From: Telmatactis stephensoni
Taxonomy: Eukaryota > Cnidaria > Anthozoa > Actiniaria > Isophelliidae
NCBI GenBank assembly: GCA_029948255.1
Contig: JALIZF010001844.1
Coordinates: forward strand, 310,001-374,000
DNA: 64,000 nt
Direction of reading: 5' to 3'
In this document: piece after piece, positions 20,913 to 29,292 of the stretch
Layout: each line of letters begins with the position of its first letter
Numbering within the stretch: the first letter of the stretch is position 1
Translations under genes and position numbers: made by a program
The notes under the pieces: model-generated
Databases searched by the model: none
What the model was told of the DNA's origin: nothing
What the model saw: the letters and a program-made list of their open reading frames with translations, nothing else

Positions 20913-23126
20913 GATAGATAGATAGATAAACAAATAAACTCTATTTACCCTCGGTTGGTATGAGACTTTTTAGGCCTCTAGCATGACTTCTAATTATCCG
21001 AGAAAATTAATTAATTAAGCTATTGATTCTTTTCAGTCGTATGTTATTGCAGTTGTCGTTCCTGATGACGAGGCGTTAAATCATTTAGCGCATAAACTAC
21101 ATATCGAAGGAGACAGGAAATTCCTTTGCAAAAATCCGGTAAAGTACAACCCTTTAGATATGCTAAAACTAAGGGATTAGCCTTGAATATGCACTGTATG
21201 TTGTAAGTCTTCTTCTCACAAACGATACAGGTTGAAGCAGAAGCAACATACGCAGACTCAGTAATGCACTACGCATTACCAGTGATTGTTTTTTCGCATG
21301 CAGGAATGTAATAAAAGAAGTATTGAGTCTGCGTATGCGCTACTTGTGTTTCTATGGCTTTAGCCGGCCAATTTAAGGCCGGTACACACGAGGGAGCACG
21401 CTCCCGGCGCACGCTTCCGGAGCGTTGCCCACAACTAGTACACACGATGGAGCATGTTCAATTTGCCCCCGGCGCACGCCCCCAAATATTCAACAAGTTT
21501 GATATCATGGAGCATTTTGCGGGATGAAAATTCTGCTCCCAAGGAGCAAGTTTACCCATGAAATCTTTGGTACACGCGATGGAGCTTTGCTCCGGGAGCG
21601 TGCGCCGGGAGCGTGCTCCCTCGTGTGTACCGGCCTTTATAGGCGGCTAGCTTTCGTGGAAAGAGTAGTTGGCGCTTACAGTGCACTGTAAGCCCCAGCT
21701 CATGCATGAAGCAGCCTTTACTCATCGAAGAGATGGTCGTTTCAGAGAGTTGTCTGATGTACGAATAGAAATAGTCCGGTTGTTGAGCCAGTTGTTTGAA
21801 ATTGCTCTTCCGAGTCGAGTTAACTGACAATAACAATATTTTTCTCCCAGGACATTCGAAAAGCCATTTTCGATGATATCATAGCAAAAACAAAGGAGGG
21901 TCAACTTGCTTCGTTTGAAAAGGTACGTTAACTGTTGCTTAGCAACGAGTGATGACACATTGGCTACATTGTGATAAAAACAGTGACTCATTCAAAATCC
22001 TAGTAGTGCTAGTTAGATTGAGGTTACTAGCTGTAAAATTGAAGGAATTAAGTCAAGTCCACTATTATTTTATACGAGTCTGTAGCTATTATGTTTTTAA
22101 TTATTATGCTATCTGCATAATAATAGTCTGCAACAATCTACCGGAGCAAATTATTTGTTGCTACCAGGGCAGTCTGTCTTTGAGAGAAATGTTTTCACAT
22201 CATTCTTAGATCAAGTGGGAATTACTAATTTGTAATGTAATGGGTTGAATTTCTTTAAATCCAAGTATGAGCTGTTTAGAACAGAAGATTCAAACCAGCT
22301 TCCTGCACACGTTTCCCTGAGATAAACTCAGGGAACAATCATTGGCAATCTTAAGGAGGTGTTACACAAGACAACTTACAACAACGATTTTCCAGTTAAC
22401 AATGTTGCGCGGCAAGTTATCCTCGTGTAAATTGGCCGTCTCTGGACGATTTTCTGCGCAACCTTTGTGTTGGCAACATGTTTCAGGTTTTTGAATCGCC
22501 TTCAAAAACCTGCAAAAAAGATGAGTTTTGTTGGAGTTGGTTTGTGTAACATGCTGGCCATTAACTTATCGCTTTCAAAGAAAAAGAAATTCAAATCTAA
22601 AAGTGCCCCCCAAAAAAGCAAAATGCGTCAACAGAGCGTCACGTACGCTGATGCTGCAAGGAAAATAGTTCCGTGTTACAACCCCTGTTGACAACAACGT
22701 AGTTGCGCGGAAAATCGTTGTTGCAAGTTGTATCGGGTAACACTACCTTTACTCAAGACGTCGAAAATGGAATCAATTTTTTCTTTATGAGACATGTCCA
22801 CGAAACAATAGTCATTTTGCCTTATGGGATAGCGGTTATACCCTAGTTTGAATGCTTATTATATATACCCTAACTTGAATGCTTATCATAGCTGGCTTAT
22901 TATATTTTAGCCAAAAGCGATCTATCTTCATCCTGAGCCATTCACACCTGAAAATGGCCTCCTGACACCCTCACTCAAGGCTAAAAGACCAACAATCCTG
23001 AAACATTTTCGACAACAAATCGACGATCTCTACGAGGAGGCAGACACAGTTCAAAAGCTTAACCGTTCAGCAAGTGAGATGAGTATCAAGATTGAAATCG
23101 ATTCGTCGAAATTAAATGGAAATTAA
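8172..23126 (+). CDS. ACSL: Long-chain acyl-CoA synthetase (ACSL1/5/6 type), copy 2; frame break in exon 19
   Basis: Activates long-chain fatty acids to acyl-CoA using ATP and CoA. Coding exons: 8172-8258, 10065-10173, 10644-10711, 11733-11834, 12459-12558, 13127-13299, 13452-13484, 14595-14646, 15247-15323, 15459-15536, 15774-15856, 16248-16299, 16600-16682, 17039-17093, 17295-17393, 18224-18296, 19094-19182, 19323-19439, 20034-20088, 20370-20459, 21037-21138, 21851-21922, 22911-23126. All introns are GT-AG and all phases agree with copy 3. Motifs: ATP/AMP loop YTSGTTG|TPKGA split over exons 8 and 9 (about residues 235-246), EGYGQTE (420-426), DGWLHTGD (497-504) and [11 protein letters not shown] near the C-terminus. 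Repaired length is about 687 residues, normal for ACSL. Exon 19 is 55 bases, not 54: one extra base shifts the frame to TAG at 20061, so translation as written ends at residue 519 without the C-terminal subdomain. The start is the first in-frame ATG after an upstream stop; no membrane segment follows it. Confidence 0.93.
9326..9470. mobile_element. TA-flanked MITE (GAGTGATTTTCA family), diverged copy
   Basis: Intron 1 of copy 2. The right end CAAATGAAAATCACTCTA matches the terminus of the element at 35716-35866, and the left end TAGTAGTTTTCATTTG is a diverged mirror. The remainder of intron 1 (8259-9325, 9471-9890) shows nothing recognisable. Confidence 0.6.
9893..10024 (+). mobile_element. 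LINE/SINE 3' tail ending in (GAAACT)n
   Basis: A short unique stretch ending CACTAAATAAA runs into eight or so GAAACT units, the layout of a retroposon 3' end with a simple-repeat tail. The element class cannot be assigned. It ends about 40 bases before exon 2 of copy 2. Confidence 0.5.
10405..10490. repeat. (TTTC)n pyrimidine tract followed by G-run
   Basis: Intron 2 of copy 2: TTTC units to about 10460, then a run of about 14 G at 10465-10478. Confidence 0.9.
10964..11637. repeat. 47-bp direct repeats flanking 580 bp in intron 3 of copy 2
   Basis: The 47 bases starting GAGACATGCGCAGATG occur at 10964-11010 and again, apparently identical, at 11591-11637. The 580 bp between has no recognisable gene or terminal inverted repeat. 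It could be a tandem duplication or an insertion with long flanking repeats. Confidence 0.8.
11850..12137. mobile_element. MITE of the TATACACCTATTTCA family, copy 1
   Basis: The left end TATACACCTATTTCAAAAAA plus GGTTGTCG is mirrored by CGACAACGTTTATTGAGATAGGTGTA on the right. It starts 16 bases after the exon 4 donor of copy 2. The interior (GGAGTATGGGTAGTTGCAAA) is shared with the copy at 52916-53188. Confidence 0.85.
12595..12745. repeat. (TCCG/TCCA/TCCT)n tetranucleotide array
   Basis: Intron 5 of copy 2; grades into TTTG units at its right end. The [14 protein letters not shown] frames are artefacts. Confidence 0.95.
13582..13785. mobile_element. Palindromic MITE, ends TAAAGGCCGAGTTACACG
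   Basis: The right end CGTGTAACTCGGCCTTAA mirrors the left, and internal GGCCCGA blocks also pair. Lies in intron 7 of copy 2, just before the tRNA gene. Confidence 0.88.
13862..13944 (-). tRNA. tRNA-Leu (anticodon TAA)
   Basis: An 83-nt type II tRNA read from 13944 down to 13862. Acceptor ACCAGGA pairs with TCCTGGT, with discriminator A. The D arm contains TGGCCGAGTGG (A box) and the anticodon arm is TTGGA-CTTAAGT-TCCAA, anticodon TAA. A long variable arm (TGTAC...GTAC) and T arm GTGGGTTCGAACCCCAC (B box) follow. There is no intron. A T-run lies just downstream on the minus strand, suiting Pol III termination. It sits antisense inside intron 7 of ACSL copy 2. Confidence 0.96.
14712..14933. 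repeat. Possible inverted-repeat element
   Basis: TAAGGCCCGTTCCATACGCG on the left is loosely mirrored by GGCTATGGAACTCAAGGCC on the right. Arms are short and imperfect. Intron 8 of copy 2. Confidence 0.4.
15688..15962. repeat. (TATGG)n pentanucleotide and (GGAC)n tetranucleotide tracts
   Basis: TATGG/TATGC units at about 15691-15747 precede exon 11 of copy 2. GGAC units at about 15927-15955 follow it, in intron 11. Confidence 0.9.
16323..16497. mobile_element. MITE with ends TCACTCGGCGAGC
   Basis: Intron 12 of copy 2. The right end GCTCGCTGAGTGAACGCTCG mirrors the left. A relative with the same GGTCGAAAGC...GAGTGAACGCT end lies in intron 5 of copy 3 (53878-53992). Confidence 0.65.
17170..17236. 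repeat. (CT)n then (GTT)n tracts
   Basis: Intron 14 of copy 2. Poly-Val, poly-Leu and poly-Gln frames here are artefacts. Confidence 0.9.
17849..18176. mobile_element. MITE, inner end CCGTTTGCATAA
   Basis: The left CCGTTTGCATAACG and ACGCGTTTCGTC blocks are mirrored by GACGAAACGCGT and TTATGCAAACGG on the right. Intron 15 of copy 2. Confidence 0.75.
18351..18560. repeat. Repeat rich in AACCGCA units with matching ends
   Basis: The left end GGAGGGGGCCGTAAGGG is approximately mirrored by CCTTACGTCCCTCTCC, and many AAACCGCA units lie between. Probably a MITE. Intron 16 of copy 2. Confidence 0.55.
18815..19036. repeat. (TCTG/TTTG)n tetranucleotide array
   Basis: About 220 bp ending about 55 bases before exon 17 of copy 2. 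All [12 protein letters not shown] frames are artefacts. Confidence 0.97.
19504..19562. repeat. (TTCG)n tract
   Basis: Intron 18 of copy 2, TTCG then TTTG units. Absent from the matching copy 1 intron. Confidence 0.92.
19715..20005. mobile_element. MITE, ends GACACAGGTGAAAAACGC, copy in ACSL copy 2
   Basis: The left end GACACAGGTGAAAAACGCAT is mirrored by TGCGCAGTACATTTTTCACT...TTGTC at the right. It is closely similar over its length to 61015-61274 in copy 3. Absent from the matching intron of copy 1 (474-649). It ends 28 bases before the frameshifted exon 19. Confidence 0.85.
20484..20935. repeat. (GACT/GAAT)n then (TCTG/TCCA)n array
   Basis: Occupies the same position after exon 20 as the array at 1283-2035 in copy 1 but with different composition and length. 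The SVSQ-type frames are artefacts. Confidence 0.96.
21236..21358. mobile_element. Inverted-repeat element containing GCAGACTCAGTAATGC
   Basis: GCAGAAGCAACATACGCAGA at the left is mirrored by GAGTCTGCGTATGCGCTACTTG at the right. Intron 21 of copy 2; orthologous to 2303-2420 in copy 1. A partial relative lies near 63040-63085. Confidence 0.65.
21375..21637. mobile_element. GC-rich palindromic MITE, ends AAGGCCGGTACACACGAG
   Basis: The ends are mirrored (CTCGTGTGTACCGGCCTT at right), and the GGAGCACGCTCCCGG/GGAGCGTGCTCCC cores are also self-complementary. Not present in copy 1, so it was inserted after duplication or lost there. Confidence 0.92.
22353..22750. mobile_element. MITE, ends AAGGAGGTGTTACAC
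   Basis: The left arm, including ACAACGATTTTCC, is mirrored at the right by GGAAAATCGTTGTTGCAAG and GGGTAACACTACCTT. Intron 22 of copy 2. The internal 74-codon frame is not recognisable. Confidence 0.8.
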
Positions 23127-23462
23127 CTCCATACAGGATTATGGATAATAATCGAGTGTACCCAAAACTAGTGCATTGCGGTGCTCTTTCAATGCTATCA
23201 TCGTTTCCAAGTGTAGTCCTGGCCGAGTTCCTGAAAGCACGATAAGCGCTAATCCAAAATGAGCTTGAAAACCATTACTTCAGTTAATGCTGGATAAATG
23301 CTAATCAGGCTTTCAGTTTTCGCGACCGTCAAATTGCACTCAGTGTGGTGTTTGAAGTTTGAAGCAGTTTTAATATACATCTCTCTATATATATCGTATT
23401 TGGTTTCCCATATGGCTATGAGCTTTTGAATATCCCTGTATTCTCTTCATTTAATTTGTTAG

Positions 23463-23468
23463 AATAAA
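23463..23468 (+). promoter_or_regulatory. Candidate poly(A) signal of ACSL copy 2
   Basis: The first AATAAA noted after the stop at 23126, 337 bases downstream. It is not the same position as the copy 1 candidate. Confidence 0.4.
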
Positions 23469-23525
23469 TAACTTTTCTGTTAGTTTTCTGGTTAATGGGG
23501 ATATGTTAGTCAAAGACAACGAGCG

Positions 23526-23816
23526 CATATAGCTATTTCAAAAAGGTTGTCCTTGGTTTTGCTGCATACTGAATATCGCATAGTGCATACCAATCATGAA
23601 CAAAGTGTAACTGGCAAACAAGAGGCAATATAACTACACATAATGTCTCTCTATAGCCTTTCAGGCTGGAACAAAGTAGACAGTTTGCATTTTGAATATA
23701 TTTTAGTCATAAAAAATCATAAAAATTATATATTCACAATACATTTTGGTCTTGGTATTCACTATGCAATATGCAGTATGCAACAAATCAAAGGACAACC
23801 TTTTTTGAAATAGGGT
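23526..23816. mobile_element. MITE of the TATACACCTATTTCA family, copy 2 (diverged)
   Basis: AGCTATTTCAAAAAGGTTGT at left is mirrored by ACAACCTTTTTTGAAATAGG at right, and the GCATACTG/CAGTATGC interior also pairs. Confidence 0.8.
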
Positions 23817-23818
23817 TA

Positions 23819-24208
23819 TTGTATTTACCCGTTTAAGGACCGCCCCCGATAAACGCTGCTCAAGCTCGATTAAGCGCCGCATTTGAAAGCAAAACTTTTA
23901 TTAACCGCCGCCCTCGAATAACGCTGCACGTATTTACACAAAAGCACTTACTCGAAGAATTATCTGCCTGATATCTAGTATAAGGAAGAAAACAAGTACA
24001 ATATAACAACGTTGAAATTTTGTGAAAAGTAAGAGATTTGAACGTTTGAAACATGTTGTATTTGTCATTAACAATTGGTTAAACGTATAAATTATTCCAA
24101 AATATTGCCGGCGATTTTCAATAACCGCCGCCCTGGAATTAACGCCGTCCCGAATTATCGCCGCATCAGAAGTCTTAAAAATGTAATAAGCGCGAGTAAA
24201 CACGATAT
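23819..24208. mobile_element. MITE rich in CGCCGCCCT motifs
   Basis: The left end TTGTATTTACCCGTTTAAG is approximately mirrored by GCGCGAGTAAACACGATA, and AACCGCCGCCCT motifs recur inside. No transposase. Confidence 0.6.
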
Positions 24209-24478
24209 TGGTCTGATTTAACGTCTAGCGAAACTCAATGTCTATAGGTTATATTCAAGGTCAAACGCAATTTACATCACTATCGACATTAACCGTTCAG
24301 ACGTACAAATTTTACTTGTTTGGACGGAAAAGTTTGCGTTAAAAGTTGGATAAATTTGAACGAAATTTTCCGTCCATAGTTTTCGTCTGTCGAAAATGAA
24401 AACCCGTCAAATGTTGTGCGTCATGGACAGGTTAATGATCGTCTATATTAATCAATTCGTCCACCGTATATTAAATAA

Positions 24479-25189
24479 TTTTGTTATATACCAACTGTCA
24501 AAGTCAATTTTTTTCGTGCTCTGATTGGGTGAGAGCGCATCACGTGAACGTCAACAAATTTTGCTGTTTCCTTAGCGACTACTCTCAGCGGGCAACAGTG
24601 AGTTTTATTGACCGGTAATAACAAAACCGGAAGTTGATTGAGGTCCTTGGTTGAAAAAAGCGGGAAAACCAGCGCGCTCGCGTGTCCGCTACAAACTTCA
24701 TTTTAACAACAACGACAAAACAGACAACACAAAAATGGAGGAAAGTGCAAGATTTGCAAGCAGAACGGACGAAGATATCGAAAAGTTACTGAATGACAAA
24801 GAGTCTAAATCCACAAAGAATGCAACAAAACAATTAAGCTGTGAAGATTCTAAGAGACTTTTGCTTAGAAAAAGGAATTTCTGCCGACTTTGAAGGTCTC
24901 AAAAAACTCGAACTAAACCAATTGTTACAACAGTTCTATGTAAATGCAAGAAAGCAAGATGGGTCTTTTTACACAAAGAACACTTTTATCTCAATTAGGT
25001 ATGGATTATCACGACATCTTGCGAAAGAAACGAAATTCAACATCATCGAGGGCCCTCAATTTTGACCCTCAGAAAACAAGAAAAGAGAAATATCAGATGC
25101 GCACAGGTTAATAAGTCAGATTTGGAATAAAAATGTGTGATCATAACTATGCGTTTTGATTGTTCTTTGACAGTTGGTATATAACAAAA
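24479..25189. mobile_element. 711-bp element bounded by 25-bp terminal inverted repeats
   Basis: TIR 24479-24503 (beginning TTTTGTTATATACCAACTGT) and TIR 25165-25189 are exact reverse complements over 25 bases. The only coding content between is the DUF3504-like fragment at 24735-25065. No clear target-site duplication was seen. The right TIR abuts the hairpin at 25188-25269. Confidence 0.75.
24735..25065 (+). pseudogene. DUF3504 / KIAA1958-ZMYM-like (Crypton-derived) N-terminal fragment
   Basis: The frame from ATG 24735 gives MEESARFASRTDEDIEKLLN..., and after about 24838 the similarity continues in another frame (VKILRDFCLEKGISADF..., FYVNARKQDGSFYTKN, SIRYGLSRHL), ending at TGA 25063-25065. 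This pattern (RT-DED-I--LL, F-L-EKG, FYV-ARK-DG, IR-GL-RH) is what I recall of the N-terminal region of KIAA1958/QRICH/ZMYM DUF3504 proteins, derived from Crypton tyrosine recombinases and abundant in cnidarians. The frame break and the lack of any catalytic part mark it as a relic. Family assignment rests on motif memory, not on a search. Confidence 0.65.
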
Positions 25190-25269
25190 CACTTATTGAC
25201 TGGGACCTCGGGAAAGCAGTATGTTTTGACAAAACATACTGTTTCCCTCGGTCCCAGTCAATAAGTGTT
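25188..25269. repeat. 82-bp near-perfect hairpin
   Basis: Arms of about 40 bases: AACACTTATTGACTGGGACC at left is mirrored by GGTCCCAGTCAATAAGTGTT at right, with CAAAACATACTG at the tip. Confidence 0.9.
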
Positions 25270-28200
25270 AAATATGATGCTATTTAATATGAATATTGTA
25301 ACTTCTGGATAAACTATATTTATACATTTATATATCGTAAAAATGCAATCAGCTATATTTCTATGGATCAACTAATCGCAGATACAGCATACGCCACAAA
25401 ATGTAACAATCAACGCAAAATGTAACATTAATTAAAAATGAAACAACTTTTGTACTCAAAATTACAAATGTTGTCATGGCTATTTTGGTATGAGGGCTTA
25501 AGGGTTGGAAGAATTAATGACTTTTTAACGCTAAGTGTAACAGCTTTTTAACGCAGAATGTAACACTTTTATGACACGTAACACGCAGCACCTCATATGT
25601 GGTCATGATAATAAGTGGGGGGGGGGAGGGTATGTATTTTCGAGGGGCATCGGGAGGAGAGGGTATTGTTGGCAATTTCGGATCCGTTAAAATGTTTCGC
25701 TCTCTTTTTGACCTCGACGAAAATTATTTAAATCGAAAGTCGCTATCAGTACAAGAGATAGAAGTATTATTTGATCCAGTTGATTTTCGTATGGTATCTC
25801 GGGTTTTTAGATTTTCGTACCGGCCTAGGGGAGCTTGAATGGTAACATAGGACGAGTACTGCTAGACAAAAGTGACAGTTTGGAGGTTGAACAAGTATTA
25901 CTACACTCTTTGAAAGAAAAAACATTCTCAAAAAAGTAGCAAGGATCTTATTTGTATTTTTAATTTGTAATCATTTGTAAAGCAAAAGGCAGGAACTTGG
26001 AGCTATTTTCATAACATTCAATGACCTCTAATTAAACATGTAAGTTTTCGATTGCAAAAAAAATTCACAGTGAGTTATTGTGTACACTTCCCTCAGGAAA
26101 CGTTTTGGGTTAACCGCAAGAAGAGAAACAATACGTGATTCGAGCCATATTCGAGTCATGTGTGTTGTCGCTTTTTGAGCCATGTGTTCGATGTATCAAA
26201 TTTTACCGATTATTGAATAAACAAAAATAAATATCAAAAAATCAAAATTAATATTCCTGATTCATTCATTCGTTCTTTCTTTTCTTAAAGTAAAAGATAT
26301 GTACTAAATAAAAGGATAGTCTTTGAGTTTCACTGAAAGAATTTTCCCATTTGTAAATCAGTTGTAAATCAGATCTTTTTTAAAAAAAACGAACGCTGAA
26401 ATTGTAGTTACAACACTATAGTCAACTTAACTTTGGTCACTGGATGTAATTTAAATTTGACTTTCATTTTGCTTTACCTCCTTCTAGACGAATAGCTTCG
26501 GAAACTTATATTTCCAAAGTTCGTTTCATGAAATTCAGGCGACGATCAGACATTGATTGAAACCGCCATTTTCGCGCGCAAAGCGTGCAGTATCAAATTC
26601 AATGAATGAATCGAAAATCGTTGTATTGAATTCTCATTGAATTTGAGTTTTTTTCTTACGTTTATACAGTTCCTTTAATTTTAGCTTTCTTAGTTTCTAA
26701 ACCATGACTTTCCCAATAAAAAGGTTTTGAATCTTTAATAAATGATAAAATCAATTAAGTATATTCTAAGTCAGTAGCATTCACTGAGCCAGAAGGGGAA
26801 GCAAGGCTAGAGAAAAAAGGTAAACACTGAAGCAATGATTGTGAACAAGACGTTTTTACAAGACAATTTCTAGGCTTTTCGCTTCTTTTGTATTGGCAAA
26901 ACTTCTCAGACAACGATAAAGTCTTATTTATTATTTTCTCTACAGTAACCTGTTGAATGTACGTTCTGATAAAAAAGCATAAAGTTATAGCTGTAGCAAG
27001 TTTGCGTGCTCAATGAAGGTGATATTAAATTGGTTTTCTCTAAAAGTTTGAAGCCCAAACCTTTGCAACTCGCCCACAATTCAACAGACTATTTGTTTTA
27101 CTACTGGCCCAGCTCAAGAGGGCAGCAAGTTGAAGTGTTTCGAATGCGGTTTTTGAGTTTTCAAATTGACATCGCTTTGAAATGGCAATTTACATGAACA
27201 TATAACTTCAGTATTCATAGTATAAAAAGCACTTTCACTTACCTTAAATTTCCACTATTTACACCCACTACCCAATATCTTCAATTTTCAATGTGATTTT
27301 TAAGCGGTTGATCTTTTTGTTTTGCTCTGAGGTCAGTAAATTACATTATATCTTACCTGCACTTCCACGGACTGCTCATTCAAACTCTCGTCCTGAATAT
27401 GCCGAGTTTTCATTCTTCTACAGGCCAATTTCCAAATCTTCGGGGTTACTGTGTGTTGTAAAGTAAAGTCCAGAGTCAAGCTCACTTTTAGACCCTTTTT
27501 AGTTGTCTTTGTTTTGGAGTGTTTGACTTTGATTTGATTCGTTTGAGGTTGACGCCTTCCTTTATAGCCCCTCACCTGTCTTGTGCATTGTTATGTTGAT
27601 AGACTTTAACGCGGTCCTCAAAGTGCTCATATAGACATATTAATCTCATTGGCAGCATTCACCGTTCTTTTCTTTCGCATGTCCATAATGCCTTACGGCC
27701 TAAGGGTAGAGCAGCTACAGGTAGTAGCTAACATTTAGATAGTCGCTTTTTGCCTGCAATAGAATGTTCAAAAACGACATATGAACAGAGGTTTGTACTG
27801 AGAACTCTTTGAGTTTTGTCAAGATAAAATTTATAAGCTGAATTCGTCTTCGACGCCATTTTGTTTATACACAAGTTCAATAGCTCCCCCCACTCACCCA
27901 CAACACACACAAATAGATAAATAAAATAAAAATAAAAGCCACTGAGTGATTTAAAGTAGTGAATAGACAACTGTCATGCACTGAACTTTCAAAATACCCA
28001 ATTTATTTATTCAGACTTTTGCAAGGACATTCATGCTCCTCTTTCAAAAGATTTTTTGTACTGCAAGAAACTGAGAAATGTTTTGGCAGGTTCAACAGCT
28101 TTCTTTGTAAGCAGGCTTAATTATTGTGCTTTGGTCCGGTCACCGTTTCAAAGCAATTTTGGTGTGTTCTATCCATTTCTCATATTTTTTTCACTCCCCC

Positions 28201-28275
28201 CCCTCCCCCTCTCCCCCATTCAATGTTGCAGCGTCCAGGGGGGTCATTGGTGATCTGAATGAGCTCCTGCACCCT

Positions 28276-28392
28276 GGAAGCTAGCCTCATACGCAGGCGT
28301 TTTTAGTCTCAATCCAGTAAGTTTTTCTAGCTGTGGCGAGAGAAATTCACTGGATCGAAACTAAAAACGCCTCGTAGGAGGCTACCTGGAAG
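28276..28392. mobile_element. Small palindromic MITE
   Basis: AGCCTC...AGGCGTTTTTAGT at left is mirrored by ACTAAAAACGCCT...GAGGCT at right, with an ATCCAGT/ACTGGAT inner pair. Confidence 0.8.
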
Positions 28393-29292
28393 CCTTCTCA
28401 CATTGAATCAGGGGAAGGGGGAGCACCGTAACCTACTTGGCAATTAATTGCGCACGGTTCAATATGACCATCGTGCCAACAGTTTTGTCAAGGACTGTAG
28501 GTACACAGGCACCCCAAGCTCTGTTTCAGAGAGGGTGTTTTACGCGCGGTGATTATTAGTTTGGGCTACCTGTGTCGTTTGTCAATTTTTATTAAGACCA
28601 TTGGGAGGAAAAACAAATCTCGCTAAAAATCAATCAAATTCTGAAAGCTTTGTTGAGATGTCTCTTTTCTATTTAGATTAGATGTTTTGGAGTCTTTTAG
28701 GTTGTTTTTTGACGGATTTGTGCGCGTTTTGTGCGGGTTTTTTTATTTTTTTATTTTTATTTATTTATTATTTTTTTTGGCGATTCTCCTTTTCACAATG
28801 GTTCTCTTTCTCAGCTTAAGAGCAGGAAGCGTTTTTGAATGTCCGACGAAATATCCCTAGAAATAGCTTCTCTCGCCAAAACAACACCACAACCACATTG
28901 GCAGATAATCACTCGACCGAGAAATGAAGAAAAAAGGCTTACTATATTTTTTTACAACTTGTAATTTTCTCGCTTTCTGATTGGCTGCCAGCTATGATCA
29001 ATAAGAGGACAGACACATAGATCTGATGCGTCATCTGTCGCGCAAAGCAAAGTCAAACTTTTTGAAGTTATTTTGAGAAGAGAAGACTATATTTTACATT
29101 TTTGAAACAGTAGAATGACTACAAATATCGTAAGTTTAATTGTTTGTGCCTCGAAAATCGATAGCTGTTAACAAAACCGTCAGGTTCATAACAGTTACAG
29201 AGCCCGATGAAAATTTACGTAATTTCGTGCGACTTTCACTCAGAGATGCAATTTGCAAATTGCTTATACACACAGAGTTAACTCCAATAATA

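Noticed and set aside
20349..20933. 194-codon minus-strand frame
   Set aside because: Microsatellite reading antisense across exon 20 and intron 20 of copy 2.
28056..28253. Possible LINE coding remnant near KLRNVLAGSTAFFVSRLNY
   Set aside because: Only a vague resemblance; no conserved reverse-transcriptase or endonuclease motif could be pointed to.
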